NCBI GenBank assembly: GCA_002869335.1
Contig: PKTE01000100.1
Coordinates: 1 to 35,591, forward strand
Direction of reading: 5' to 3'
Source: Salinivirgaceae bacterium
GTDB lineage: Bacteria > Bacteroidota > Bacteroidia > Bacteroidales > Salinivirgaceae
DNA length: 35,591 nt
A model generated the notes under the pieces. That model was not told the DNA's origin. It did not search any database and saw nothing but the letters and a program-made list of their open reading frames with translations. Below are positions 1 through 8,637 of this stretch, piece after piece. Position 1 is the first letter of the stretch; every line of letters starts with the position of its first letter. The translations under genes were made by a program, and so were the position numbers.

Positions 1-601
1 TGATATCCTTACCTTGTAGAGCCTGCACAATAAAATTTGAAACCACGCGTCCGTCATGAGGATGCATTCTGGGTCCATAAGTATTGAAGATTCTTATAAT
101 TTTAATATCAACTTTGTTTTGAATATGATAATCCATAAATAAAGTTTCTGCACATCGTTTCCCTTCATCGTAACATGAACGTCTGCCAATTGGATTAACA
201 TGCCCCCAATATTCTTCTGTTTGTGGGTGCACTTGTGGATCACCATATACTTCAGAAGTAGAAGCCTGCAAAATTTTTGCTTTAATACGCTTAGCCAGCC
301 CCAACATATTTATTGCACCCATCACACTGGTTTTAACAGTTTTAATAGGATTAAACTGATAGTGAATTGGTGAAGCAGGACATGCCAGGTTATAAATCTC
401 ATCTACTTCAACATAATATGGCGTAGTTACATCATGACGAATTACTTCAAAAAATGGATTATCCATTAAATGAACAATATTGCGTTTATCACCGGTAAAA
501 TAATTATCGAGCGAAATCACTTCATACCCGTCTCGTAAAAGTCTTTCACACAAATGAGATCCTACAAATCCGGCTCCTCCGGTAACAAGTGCTTTTTTCA
601 T
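1..601 (-). CDS. uxs: UDP-glucuronate decarboxylase (UDP-xylose synthase), 3' end cut by window
   Basis: Partial gene: I translated it from an ATG at 601 down to base 1, about 200 residues without a stop. It is an extended short-chain dehydrogenase (NAD-dependent epimerase/dehydratase family). The N-terminus begins [19 protein letters not shown], with the GxxGxxG dinucleotide-binding loop at about residues 8-14. STSEVYGDP near residue 117 and YDEGK near residue 147 supply the catalytic Thr/Ser and the YxxxK pair; [11 protein letters not shown] follows. The DNYFTG and CPAS motifs are typical of UDP-glucuronate decarboxylases (UXS), which convert UDP-glucuronate to UDP-xylose in the cytosol for surface polysaccharides. 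A closely related UDP-sugar epimerase is the alternative. It runs opposite to the exopolysaccharide cluster at 10-18 kb, for which it could supply a precursor; that link is inference. The C-terminal third lies outside the window. Confidence 0.88.
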   Translation of the reverse strand, partial: MKKALVTGGAGFVGSHLCERLLRDGYEVISLDNYFTGDKRNIVHLMDNPFFEVIRHDVTTPYYVEVDEIYNLACPASPIHYQFNPIKTVKTSVMGAINMLGLAKRIKAKILQASTSEVYGDPQVHPQTEEYWGHVNPIGRRSCYDEGKRCAETLFMDYHIQNKVDIKIIRIFNTYGPRMHPHDGRVVSNFIVQALQGKDI

Positions 602-639
602 ATAATTAAAATATTAATGGACGTATTGCAAAATAACAA

Positions 640-667
640 AAAAGACTGCTATTACTAACTGTCTTTT
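640..667 (-). terminator. Weak hairpin with U-rich tail between trmN6 and the decarboxylase gene
   Basis: On the minus strand AAAAGAC (667-661) pairs with GTCTTTT (646-640) across a 14-base loop, and the 3' arm runs into a T-rich stretch. The stem is short and AT-rich, so it would be at best a weak terminator for the trmN6 transcript. The rest of 602-772 is AT-rich, and I see no gene in it. Confidence 0.3.
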
Positions 668-772
668 CACAAAAATCTAAAAAACTTATTGTATAACAGT
701 TGTTTTCAATTCTCCGTTGACAATTTATAATTTGGAAACAAGAATATAATGACCCATAAATTCATACACAAA

Positions 773-1489
773 TTAAATTTTCAAATAAAAAGGGGCAACA
801 AATGACTTAAATTCATCACTATATTGATGCCGTCCAAATTCCTCAATTACCAATGTAGAAATATCAATCGGCATCTGTTTGAATCCAATCTGAACTAAGA
901 CTCTATGAGCATCCTTTACTGGCGTTGGTTTCACATAAGTAAGTCTATGCAAATGCAGGCCATTTTCAAAAATTAATTTTTCTAATAAATCTAACTGTTC
1001 AGAGGGAAGTATGAGACTCATAATTCCAGTGGATGAAAGTATTTTAGCTGCAATACTAATCAATTCATTTAACTCAAGCGATTCTGAATGCCGGGCTATA
1101 GCCCTTTTCCTATCATTTCCTGGATTTAGTGTATTATAAAATGGAGGATTACAAACTACTAATTCAAACTTTTCATTATCATGGAGAGTGTAATTAGAGA
1201 GCGATTCGCAAATAACTTCTATGCTATCAGAAAATTTACTTTCCTCCACATTTTCAATAGCCTGTTTATATGCATCCGGCTCAATATCAATAGCTGTAAT
1301 TTTCACTTTTGAATTACGTTGAGCTACCATCAATGCAATTAAACCTGTCCCTGTTCCAATATCTAAAACTCTTCCTTTATCAGGAATAGAGGTCCATGCA
1401 CCTAATAAGACGCCATCTGTACCAACCTTCATGGCGGTTTTATCCTGATTAATTCTAAACTGCTTAAATTGAAACCATTGATTTCCCAT
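773..1489 (-). CDS. trmN6: tRNA1(Val) (adenine(37)-N6)-methyltransferase TrmN6
   Basis: A 238-residue class I SAM-dependent methyltransferase of the YfiC/TrmN6 family, which methylates N6 of A37 in tRNA-Val. The opening MGNQWFQFKQFRINQ and MKVGTDGVLLGAW (residues 20-32) are family hallmarks. The SAM-binding loop LDIGTGTGL is at 42-50, the acidic end of strand beta-2 (AIDIEPDA) near 66-73, and the N6-adenine catalytic motif NPPF at 114-117. Length is normal and the frame intact. It starts 3 bases after the stop of the upstream DUF2400 gene, so the two are almost certainly cotranscribed. A related ring-methylating N6-adenine methyltransferase is possible but less likely given the N-terminal motifs. 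Confidence 0.9.
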   Translation of the reverse strand: MGNQWFQFKQFRINQDKTAMKVGTDGVLLGAWTSIPDKGRVLDIGTGTGLIALMVAQRNSKVKITAIDIEPDAYKQAIENVEESKFSDSIEVICESLSNYTLHDNEKFELVVCNPPFYNTLNPGNDRKRAIARHSESLELNELISIAAKILSSTGIMSLILPSEQLDLLEKLIFENGLHLHRLTYVKPTPVKDAHRVLVQIGFKQMPIDISTLVIEEFGRHQYSDEFKSFVAPFYLKI

Positions 1490-1492
1490 ACA

Positions 1493-2272
1493 TTAAAACT
1501 TTTCAAAAACACCCAATCCAAAAATAGCAAAATCATACTTTACAGGATCTGCAGCATCGAAGGTTTTTAATTTAGCCGTAATTTCTTCCACAGCCTTCCA
1601 ATCATTTGATTTCCGCTCCAGAAGACCTAATTTACGACCGACACGACCTGTGTGTACGTCTAAAGGCAAATATAAATCAGCAGGTTTAATAAAATCCCAT
1701 AAACCAAAATCCACCCCACGATTATCTTTCCGCACAAGCCACCTCAAATACATATTCAGGCGTTTAGCCGACGATCCTTTCGCAGGATTAGCTAAATGCT
1801 TTCTGGTTCGTCCAGGATTTTCATTTTGAAAACACAACTGATGGAATTTCGACAATAATTCATATGAACCATTTGTGCCCTTTGACAAAGTTTCAAAAAG
1901 AGAGCCAAGGGTAGTATATTTTTTCAATAAAAAATTTAACATTTTCATAAAATAGATCAAATCTTGTGAATTGAAAGTACGATATACAAATTTTTGAAAT
2001 CGTTCTAAATCATTCTTTCCATAATTTCTCACAAAATCATAAGGCTGCTGATCCATTAAATCCATCAGCTCATATCCCTTCTTAAGTATCATAGAACGCT
2101 GTCCCCATGCGATAGTTGCAGAGAAGAACCCAGCTATTTCTATATCTTCTTTTCTGGAATAAAGGTGTGGAATGGCAATTGGATCAGTTTCAATAAAACG
2201 CTTTCGATTATATTGATCATATTTTTCTTCGAGCAATTCTTTTATCAACATAATCTGTGATTCGTTTGTCAT
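1493..2272 (-). CDS. TIGR02757/DUF2400 family protein
   Basis: A 259-residue protein matching the DUF2400 (TIGR02757) family, common in Bacteroidota and without a settled function. Recognisable blocks are the N-terminal YNRKRFIETDPIAIPHLY (about 21-38), the segment IEIAGFFSATIAWGQRS (about 44-60), a central NMYLRWLVRKDNRGVDFGLW (about 173-192) and the C-terminal LDVHTGRVGRKLGLL. The last block, with its alternating basic residues and Gly, recalls helix-hairpin-helix DNA glycosylases, and a nucleic-acid role has been suggested for the family; I treat that as unproven. It is the first gene of a two-gene unit with trmN6 (3-base gap) and diverges from the LysE-type exporter across a 64-base gap. 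Confidence 0.85.
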   Translation of the reverse strand: MTNESQIMLIKELLEEKYDQYNRKRFIETDPIAIPHLYSRKEDIEIAGFFSATIAWGQRSMILKKGYELMDLMDQQPYDFVRNYGKNDLERFQKFVYRTFNSQDLIYFMKMLNFLLKKYTTLGSLFETLSKGTNGSYELLSKFHQLCFQNENPGRTRKHLANPAKGSSAKRLNMYLRWLVRKDNRGVDFGLWDFIKPADLYLPLDVHTGRVGRKLGLLERKSNDWKAVEEITAKLKTFDAADPVKYDFAIFGLGVFEKF

Positions 2273-2289
2273 TTATTTAAATAGTTTTA

Positions 2290-2316
2290 TTGTTCGTGCA
2301 ATTTTACTTATTTTTG
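2290..2316 (+). promoter_or_regulatory. Candidate Bacteroidota promoter for the LysE-type exporter
   Basis: TATTTTTG at 2309-2316 matches the -7 consensus TAnnTTTG of Bacteroidota housekeeping sigma, with a TTG at 2290-2292 upstream (16-base spacing, slightly short). The start would fall near 2323, giving a leader of about 14 bases before the ATG at 2337, which is plausible for this phylum. Confidence 0.45.
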
Positions 2317-2336
2317 ACTCTTTATAAAAGAACTTT

Positions 2337-2990
2337 ATGGCTGAAGCAGTTGCTCCAATAATATTATTTATTAAAGGTATCATAATCGGATTGGCCGTTT
2401 CTGTACCAATGGGTCCCATTGGTGTTTTATGCGTACAAAAAACCATAAACAAAGGTCGATTCTACGGCATGCTTTCCGGATTTGGAGCAGCATTCGCCGA
2501 TACAGTATTCGCAATTATTGCAGTATTCGGCCTTACGGTCACTAAAAACTTTTTCATCCAATACCGATTAGAACTACAAGTAATAGGCGTAATTGTTTTA
2601 CTTGTGCTTGGAACCAAAATCTTTTTCAGCAATCCTATTACACAAATAAGACGAAGGGCTCGAAACAAACAGGGTGGCGTTTTTGGTGATTTTATTTCAG
2701 TGTTTTTTCTAACCCTCAGTAATCCTCTTACTGTAATCTTCTTTGGAGCCTCAATTGCTGCGGTTGGCATTCACGATTCAGCTAATTATCTGGCATCCCA
2801 ACTTATTTTAGTAGGAGGAATTAGTGCTGGTGCTGCCAGCTGGTGGATTACACTTACTTCATTAGTTAATGCATTTCGTCACCGATTCCGTCTTAAACAA
2901 TTATGGTGGATCAATAAAATCTCAGGCGGAGTAATTATTGTGTTAACAGTTATTGGAGCTATAGTGCTTGCAATTAAGCACTTTACATAA
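2337..2990 (+). CDS. LysE/RhtB-family amino-acid exporter
   Basis: A 217-residue integral membrane protein with about six hydrophobic segments, the usual size of LysE/RhtB translocators. The signature first helix [19 protein letters not shown] (about 18-36) contains the conserved PMGPIG turn of the family. It is followed by a [16 protein letters not shown] segment and, mid-protein, [14 protein letters not shown], the second conserved block (LSNP). Members export amino acids or derivatives across the inner membrane; the substrate cannot be read from the sequence. The gene diverges from the DUF2400 unit. It converges with the LolD-like gene, the two overlapping by 8 bases at their 3' ends. Confidence 0.85.
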   Translation: MAEAVAPIILFIKGIIIGLAVSVPMGPIGVLCVQKTINKGRFYGMLSGFGAAFADTVFAIIAVFGLTVTKNFFIQYRLELQVIGVIVLLVLGTKIFFSNPITQIRRRARNKQGGVFGDFISVFFLTLSNPLTVIFFGASIAAVGIHDSANYLASQLILVGGISAGAASWWITLTSLVNAFRHRFRLKQLWWINKISGGVIIVLTVIGAIVLAIKHFT

Positions 2991-3648
2991 CTTCACGTCC
3001 TACTATCAAACCATCTTTCAACTCTATTTTTCTATCAGCTAAATCCGCTAATTCTTTGTCGTGGGTTACTATTATAAAAGTAATATTAAACTCATCACGC
3101 AATTCAAAAAATAGCTTATGTAGAGCTTCTTTATTGGCAGAGTCTAAATTACCACTAGGCTCATCAGCAAGAATAACTTTAGGCTTATTAATCAATGCTC
3201 GAGCTACTGCGACGCGCTGTTGCTCTCCTCCCGATAGTTCTGATGGCTTATGAGCAGCTCTATCCTCCAAACCCATTCGTTTTAATAAATCCATAGCATG
3301 AGGTTCAACAGATTTAAAGGTGTCACCTTTTATAAGTGATGGTATACAAACATTTTCTAATGCCGTGAACTCCGGAAGCAACTGATGAAATTGGAAAACA
3401 AATCCGATATTATCATTTCTAAAACGAGCTAACCGGGGTTGTTTAAAAGTAAATGGATTTATATCATCAAAGAACACTTCACCTTTATCACCCTTGTCAA
3501 GCGTACCAAGAATTTGCAATAAAGTTGTTTTTCCAGCACCACTGGGACCAACAATTGTTACAATTTCTCCCTGCTCTATACTTAAATCAATGCCTTTTAG
3601 CACATGCAACTTATCATAAAACTTATGTAAATCCTTTGCTTGAATCAT
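2983..3648 (-). CDS. lolD: ABC transporter ATP-binding protein, LolD-like
   Basis: A 221-residue stand-alone ATPase subunit. Walker A is GPSGAGKTT (34-42), the Q-loop is near [18 protein letters not shown] (83-100), the ABC signature LSGGEQQ is at 138-144, Walker B VILADEP at 158-164 and the switch His in IIVTHD near 192-197. The [16 protein letters not shown] segment and the overall length place it in the MacB/LolD class, which powers lipoprotein release from the inner membrane (with LolCE) or MacB/FtsE-type systems. No permease gene is adjacent, so LolD is the best but not the only assignment. It has its own -7-like element upstream, and its 3' end overlaps the convergent LysE-type gene by 8 bases. 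Confidence 0.85.
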   Translation of the reverse strand: MIQAKDLHKFYDKLHVLKGIDLSIEQGEIVTIVGPSGAGKTTLLQILGTLDKGDKGEVFFDDINPFTFKQPRLARFRNDNIGFVFQFHQLLPEFTALENVCIPSLIKGDTFKSVEPHAMDLLKRMGLEDRAAHKPSELSGGEQQRVAVARALINKPKVILADEPSGNLDSANKEALHKLFFELRDEFNITFIIVTHDKELADLADRKIELKDGLIVGREVM

Positions 3649-3682
3649 ACTGAACTATTAATTAAATACCATATAGAATGAA

Positions 3683-3690
3683 CAAAAATA
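3683..3690 (-). promoter_or_regulatory. Candidate -7 promoter element for the LolD-like gene
   Basis: On the minus strand TATTTTTG matches TAnnTTTG exactly, 34 bases before the ATG at 3648. I see no good TTG or TTTG at the expected upstream spacing, so this rests on the -7 match alone. It lies just downstream of the secDF terminator, as needed for independent transcription. Confidence 0.35.
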
Positions 3691-3714
3691 AGAGAAAACA
3701 CCATTATTTTGCAT

Positions 3715-3744
3715 AAAAAACCCCGAAAGATTTCTTTCGGGGTT
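3715..3744 (-). terminator. Strong intrinsic terminator after secDF
   Basis: Read on the minus strand, AACCCCGAAAG pairs perfectly with CTTTCGGGGTT around a four-base loop, and the 3' arm runs directly into a T-run (six T including two in the stem). It begins 21 bases after the secDF stop codon. The plus-strand reading lacks a T-run, so the terminator serves secDF only. Confidence 0.9.
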
Positions 3745-3764
3745 CTTGTATCATATAATTAAGG

Positions 3765-6700
3765 TTATGATCTTCTTACACCTTTAAGTGCTCGTTTATT
3801 CTCATCTGCTTTAACTGTATCATAAACTACAGGTGTCGCAATAAATAGTGATGAGTAGGTACCCACAACTACACCAACAAGCATAGCAAAGATAAATCCG
3901 CGAATCATTTCACCACCAAAAATAAAGATGGTAAGCAATACTACGAATGTACTCAACGATGTACTAAATGTACGTGACATTGTGCTATTCAATGCACTAT
4001 CCATAATTTCAGTACGATCACGTTTTTTATACAATCCTATGTACTCACGAATACGGTCAAATACAACCACGGTATCGTTAATTGAGTAACCTACTACAGT
4101 TAGAATCGCTGCAATAAAGGACTGGTCAATCTCCATAGAGAAAGGCATGATCGAATAGAACAATGAATATATTCCCAAAATTATTAACACATCGTGAGCA
4201 AGTGCCACAACTGCACCAAGTCCAAATTGCCAGTTTGAGAAACGGATCAAGATGTAAAGGAAAATAATTAAAAGGGAGAATATAACTGCATAATAAGCAG
4301 ATGTTTTAATATCATCAGCAATAGTTGGCCCAACCTTTTGTGAACTCATTCGACCAATGTTTTTGTCTTGATCAGACACAAAGGTTTTATAGTCAATATC
4401 GCCAAGATATGGTTTTAAACCTTCGTAAAGTTTTGCTTCAACCACATCATCTACGTCCACTTCAAGTCCGCCACTTACACCTGAAATTTCGTAAAACACA
4501 TTCTTATCAGCATCTGTCAACTCATAATTATCATCGATCAGATATTTGGTTGTTACTTTAATCTGGTTGTTACTACCGAATGTTTTTACTTCAGGCATTT
4601 CACCGTAAACATCTCCAAGAGATTTTTTCACATCATTAACAGAAACATCCTGAGCAAAACGAACAATGTAAGTATGTCCTCCTGTAAAATCTACTCCAAG
4701 GTTCAATCCTCTTGTAAATAGAGAAGATAAACTAATTACAATTAAAATTCCAGAGATTACATACGCAAGTTTACGTTTTTCAATAAACTTGATATTTGTA
4801 TTTTGGAATGCATTCTGCGTAAGCTTTGTAGCAAAAGAAATATTCTTTTTGTTACCTAACATTCCTTCATAAATCAGACGAGTAATAAAGATCGCTGAGA
4901 ATAATGAAGTAATAATACCAATTCCTAGAGTAATGGCGAAACCGTAAATTGGTCCTTTACCGAAGTAACCAAGGATAATCGCTGTTAATAAAGTAGTTAA
5001 GTTGGCATCGATAATGGCTGAATAGGCGTTTTTATAACCATCTGACAAGGCAACACGAAGTCCCTTACCAGCATTCATCTCTTCCTTAATACGTTCGTAA
5101 ATCAGCACGTTCGCATCTACCGACATACCAATGGTTAACACAATACAGGCAATACCAGGTAATGTCAAGGCAGCTCCTAGTGAAGCTAAAATACCAGTAA
5201 TAAAGAAAAGGTTTACAACTAATGCAAGGTTAGCGACCCAACCAGCATGACGGTAATAAAGAATCATATATACCATTACCACAAGGAAGGCGATTAGGAA
5301 TGACCACAATCCTTTTTGAATTGACTCTTGTCCAAGTGATGGTCCAACAATCTCTTCCTGTATAATGTGTGCAGGAGCAGGTAATTTACCTGATTTCAAT
5401 ACGTTTGCAAGGTCTTTCGCCTCAGCAACAGTAAAGTTTCCTGTAATCGATGAACGACCATTTGGAATCTCCTGGTTTACATTTGGATATGAATAAACAT
5501 AATTATCGAGTACAATAGCGATTTGTTTACCAATATTATTTCTGGTTAAACGAGCCCATTTTTTAGCTCCTTCACTATTCATACTCATAGTAACCTCAGC
5601 TGCACTTCCTGTGTTACCAAACTCTGAACGAGCATCTGTAATAACATCACCTGATAAAGCAGGTTCGCCATCCATATTGGTAACTCTTAAAGCAACTAAT
5701 TCAAAGATATTTCCTTCTTCATCTAATGGTTTAACGCTCCATAGGAACTTAATACGCATTGAACGAGGGAAAATCTCTTTGATTTCAGGCATATTCAAAT
5801 ACTTATTAACTAAAGCTGTATCTGAAAAATGAGAATATCCAACAGACGCTCCAGGAACAAGTTCGTCACTATTTTGATATCTTCTAACTTGTAGGATAGC
5901 AAAAAGTGGAAATTGCTTTCTCATTTGAGATTCATTGTATACTGCAGTAGTATCTTCAGCAACTAATGTTGAATCTTCTGACAACAAGTCTTCACCATCA
6001 GAAAGTAAATCAAGACTCTCGTCAGTTTTTTGATCTGCTTTAACTTCTTCTGCTTTTTCGGCAACAGCCGTTTCCGCTTTTAAAGAATCATTTTTCTCTT
6101 CTTCAAGAGCTAAGATATTACGCAACTTCTCGTTTGCACGATATAAAAAAGGATATACATCTCTGTTGTCATAAGTTTCCCAGAATTGTAATTTAGCTGT
6201 TCCTTTTAAAAGTTTACGTACACGCTCTGGATCTTTAACACCCGGAAGTTCGATCAAAATCTGACCATCAGTTTCCAATGGCTGAATTACAGGCTGAGCA
6301 ACTCCAAAACGGTCAATACGATTACGTAATACGTTAAAAGCATTTGAAATAGCACCATCAGTTTCCTGACGGATAACTTTTAGAACTACATCATTAGTTG
6401 AATTGAAGTTAACTTTTTCACGCATATCTTTCGTACTAAAAATAGTCGAAAGTCTACCTTCTGGAGCAATCTCACTGTAAGCACGTCCGAAAAGTGTTAC
6501 AAAATCTTCTTGCGTCTCTTTTTGATACTCCTTAGCTTTTTCAAGTGCTGCTACAAAGTCAGGGTCATTACTATTTCCTGATAATGCTTTAATTACATCT
6601 GCAACAGAAATCTCAAGAATTACGTTCATTCCACCTTTCAAGTCAAGACCAAGGTTGATCTCTCTTTCCTGAACCTCACGGTATGTAAAATCACGTAACC

Positions 6701-6947
6701 ACATGAAATTATACACCACCTCACCGGAAATGGAATCTAAATACGCATCCTTCTTGTTCTTGAATGCTTCTTTGAGTTCTTCTTCACTAGTGTTTTGTTG
6801 AGTTGATTTTAAACTCTCCACATACTCTTCTGCATACTCGTTGGCGTCTTGCCTTACACTGGCAGCTTTATAAGTAAAAAACAAATAATAAGTCACTACT
6901 AAAGCCAGCGAAATTGCAATAAACCTGATTACTCCTTTATTCTGCAT
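3765..6947 (-). CDS. secDF: Protein translocase subunit SecDF (fused)
   Basis: A 1060-residue fusion of SecD and SecF, the usual arrangement in Bacteroidota. It sits in the inner membrane and uses the proton-motive force to complete export through SecYEG. One N-terminal helix (about 8-26) precedes the SecD motif LGLDLKGGMNVILEI (about 99-113) and the periplasmic P1 domain, with RIDRFGVAQPVIQ near 210-222. The SecD membrane domain contains GMSVDANVLIYERIKEE. SecF begins with GVDFTGGHTYIVRF and ends with a membrane domain containing VVGYSINDTVVVFDRIRE. Residues about 281-340 form a low-complexity acidic insertion rich in Glu, Asp and Ala, probably a disordered periplasmic loop. The gene is monocistronic by appearance, with a -7 element upstream and a strong terminator downstream. 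Confidence 0.97.
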   Translation of the reverse strand: MQNKGVIRFIAISLALVVTYYLFFTYKAASVRQDANEYAEEYVESLKSTQQNTSEEELKEAFKNKKDAYLDSISGEVVYNFMWLRDFTYREVQEREINLGLDLKGGMNVILEISVADVIKALSGNSNDPDFVAALEKAKEYQKETQEDFVTLFGRAYSEIAPEGRLSTIFSTKDMREKVNFNSTNDVVLKVIRQETDGAISNAFNVLRNRIDRFGVAQPVIQPLETDGQILIELPGVKDPERVRKLLKGTAKLQFWETYDNRDVYPFLYRANEKLRNILALEEEKNDSLKAETAVAEKAEEVKADQKTDESLDLLSDGEDLLSEDSTLVAEDTTAVYNESQMRKQFPLFAILQVRRYQNSDELVPGASVGYSHFSDTALVNKYLNMPEIKEIFPRSMRIKFLWSVKPLDEEGNIFELVALRVTNMDGEPALSGDVITDARSEFGNTGSAAEVTMSMNSEGAKKWARLTRNNIGKQIAIVLDNYVYSYPNVNQEIPNGRSSITGNFTVAEAKDLANVLKSGKLPAPAHIIQEEIVGPSLGQESIQKGLWSFLIAFLVVMVYMILYYRHAGWVANLALVVNLFFITGILASLGAALTLPGIACIVLTIGMSVDANVLIYERIKEEMNAGKGLRVALSDGYKNAYSAIIDANLTTLLTAIILGYFGKGPIYGFAITLGIGIITSLFSAIFITRLIYEGMLGNKKNISFATKLTQNAFQNTNIKFIEKRKLAYVISGILIVISLSSLFTRGLNLGVDFTGGHTYIVRFAQDVSVNDVKKSLGDVYGEMPEVKTFGSNNQIKVTTKYLIDDNYELTDADKNVFYEISGVSGGLEVDVDDVVEAKLYEGLKPYLGDIDYKTFVSDQDKNIGRMSSQKVGPTIADDIKTSAYYAVIFSLLIIFLYILIRFSNWQFGLGAVVALAHDVLIILGIYSLFYSIMPFSMEIDQSFIAAILTVVGYSINDTVVVFDRIREYIGLYKKRDRTEIMDSALNSTMSRTFSTSLSTFVVLLTIFIFGGEMIRGFIFAMLVGVVVGTYSSLFIATPVVYDTVKADENKRALKGVRRS

Positions 6948-6995
6948 TTCGTTTGTTTTTTAATATTAATTCTATGTTTTTGCCAATTAATCGGG

Positions 6996-7003
6996 CAAAT
7001 ATA
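6996..7003 (-). promoter_or_regulatory. Candidate -7 promoter element for secDF
   Basis: TATATTTG on the minus strand matches TAnnTTTG exactly, 48 bases upstream of the secDF ATG. No clear -33 TTG is visible at standard spacing. Confidence 0.4.
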
Positions 7004-7110
7004 TCACATTTTTTTTAATTACCATTCTTATAAGTGGCATTGATAAAAAGTTTATTAAAACTCCTTCGAGCAATAAGTTTTACAAAGCTCTTATATAGGA
7101 TGTTTTGTAA

Positions 7111-8448
7111 CTACTTCTCAATATTCTGATTTAAAGGCAAACCAAATTCCTCAACCATCTCAATATTCATTTCAGTCAATGCTTTCATAACTGGTTCATA
7201 AATTACTTTTTCAACCGGTCTGTAAACACCACTTAAAGCTATATTCCCTTTTAGAATTTGATCCACTGCAACTGCTGCAGGTAGCGCAACTGTTTTGGCT
7301 ACTGACGTATGTCCTTTAGGATCACCAAAATCTAATAAGCGAGACTTTATAACCTCTTGATCACCATTTTGCCATTTAACCTTAAATACATGTTGCATAG
7401 CTACCATATCACGGTCACCTTCCTCCATCCACATCTTTTCAATCATTACGTCTGAAGTTATTTCAAAAGGTGAATCTTCTTTTCTGCCCATATCTTTTTC
7501 ATCGAGTAAACCTAACCACGCTAAACTCTCAATAGCAGGCGAGTCAACTGGGATATTCACTTTTTTCGCAATACTTTCTTTTATATCGCCCGCTTCAAGC
7601 TCTGCTGTCTGACGTACAAAATCGGCAAAGGTTTTGCCACTATAATCTGCCTTTTCATCACACAACAAATTAAGTTGCTTGATTACATCGAGAGCAAGAC
7701 ACCAGTTTTTCAGTCTGAAGGTACCTCTTAAAATGGTTTTCACTTCGGGTATTTTGTATATATCTATATAATCAATTGAATTACGATTAGGATATACATC
7801 TAATACACCAACATCTGGAAAATTATATTCAAAAATGTCCTGGAAAAGTTTTTTTGGTTCTACATATACTTTTAAACCATCTTTTAAATACTCTGCATCA
7901 TTTTTACTTGCCAGTATCACTCCTTTAGGACTCAATGAGAATTTGTATCCAAGAGGGTTATCAACTATCGCTGGATCAGGCAACGCACCTGTAATGGAAT
8001 AAAATTCTTCAATTTCACCACCTTTTTGATGTACATCATAAATAATTTTCATGGCCGACATATGATCAATACCAGGATCTAGTCCAATTTCATTCAATAA
8101 TAACAATCCCTTTTCAACTGCCTCATTATGTAAATCCTGCATTTCAGGTTTAACATAAGAAGTAGTCACCATATGCTTTCCAAATTCCAAACAAACTTTG
8201 GCAACCATCACATGGAATTTATATGGTAAAAGACTTACTAATAAATCATAGTCTACAGCAAGTTTTTTCAAACCTTCCACATCATCAGCATCCCAATAAA
8301 TAGCTTTGCCATTTGGATGATTATTGATTAACTCTTCTGATCTTTCTGTGTCGATTCCGGCTACACCAACAAAATATTCTTTATTTAGCAAATATTCAAT
8401 GATTGGAGCAGCAACCATTCCGGAACCTAATATAAGTACGTGTTTCAT
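7111..8448 (-). CDS. Saccharopine dehydrogenase-family oxidoreductase
   Basis: A 445-residue enzyme of the saccharopine dehydrogenase/reductase (Lys9/LYS1-like) family. It has an N-terminal Rossmann domain starting VLILGSGMVAAPIIEYL (GxGxxxxP nucleotide loop at about 7-13). The catalytic-domain segment NEIGLDPGIDHMSAMKIIYD near residues 118-137 is characteristic of saccharopine reductases, as is the later LRGTFRLKNWC. Known members act on saccharopine in lysine metabolism using NAD(P)H; some Bacteroidota homologues sit outside a complete saccharopine pathway, so the substrate is inferred. Length is typical. It diverges from the secreted peptidase gene across a 189-base gap containing a perfect palindrome. 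I see no strong terminator between its stop and the secDF region. Confidence 0.87.
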   Translation of the reverse strand: MKHVLILGSGMVAAPIIEYLLNKEYFVGVAGIDTERSEELINNHPNGKAIYWDADDVEGLKKLAVDYDLLVSLLPYKFHVMVAKVCLEFGKHMVTTSYVKPEMQDLHNEAVEKGLLLLNEIGLDPGIDHMSAMKIIYDVHQKGGEIEEFYSITGALPDPAIVDNPLGYKFSLSPKGVILASKNDAEYLKDGLKVYVEPKKLFQDIFEYNFPDVGVLDVYPNRNSIDYIDIYKIPEVKTILRGTFRLKNWCLALDVIKQLNLLCDEKADYSGKTFADFVRQTAELEAGDIKESIAKKVNIPVDSPAIESLAWLGLLDEKDMGRKEDSPFEITSDVMIEKMWMEEGDRDMVAMQHVFKVKWQNGDQEVIKSRLLDFGDPKGHTSVAKTVALPAAVAVDQILKGNIALSGVYRPVEKVIYEPVMKALTEMNIEMVEEFGLPLNQNIEK

Positions 8449-8544
8449 TTAGTTGTGATTTAATTTTCTTTTGATTTGGTTCGGGTAAAATTTACCAATG
8501 GCGAAATTATATGTTTCTGAGAGAGGACAAAACAATTTTACAGA

Positions 8545-8560
8545 TTTTTACATGTAAAAA
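8545..8560. repeat. Perfect 16-bp palindrome in a divergent promoter region
   Basis: The sequence TTTTTACATGTAAAAA is its own reverse complement. It sits in the 189-base gap between the divergent saccharopine-dehydrogenase-like and peptidase genes, seven bases upstream of the -33 element proposed for the peptidase. That position suits a dimeric regulator, but no specific regulator can be named. Confidence 0.5.
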
Positions 8561-8567
8561 ATATTTG

Positions 8568-8598
8568 TTGCAAAAACACTTAATTACAACTAATTTTG
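8568..8598 (+). promoter_or_regulatory. Candidate Bacteroidota promoter for the secreted peptidase gene
   Basis: TTG at 8568-8570 and TAATTTTG at 8591-8598 are separated by 20 bases, an exact match to the TTG-N19-21-TAnnTTTG pattern. The transcript would start near 8605, about 33 bases before the ATG at 8638. This is the best promoter match in the window. Confidence 0.6.
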
Positions 8599-8637
8599 AA
8601 ATCAAATAATTCACCGAACATTTAAATCTTTCCACCC

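Noticed and set aside
6000-6110. Foreign insertion in secDF (acidic low-complexity segment)
   Set aside because: The stretch keeps the frame, has base composition like the rest of the gene, and variable acidic loops are common in Bacteroidota SecDF.
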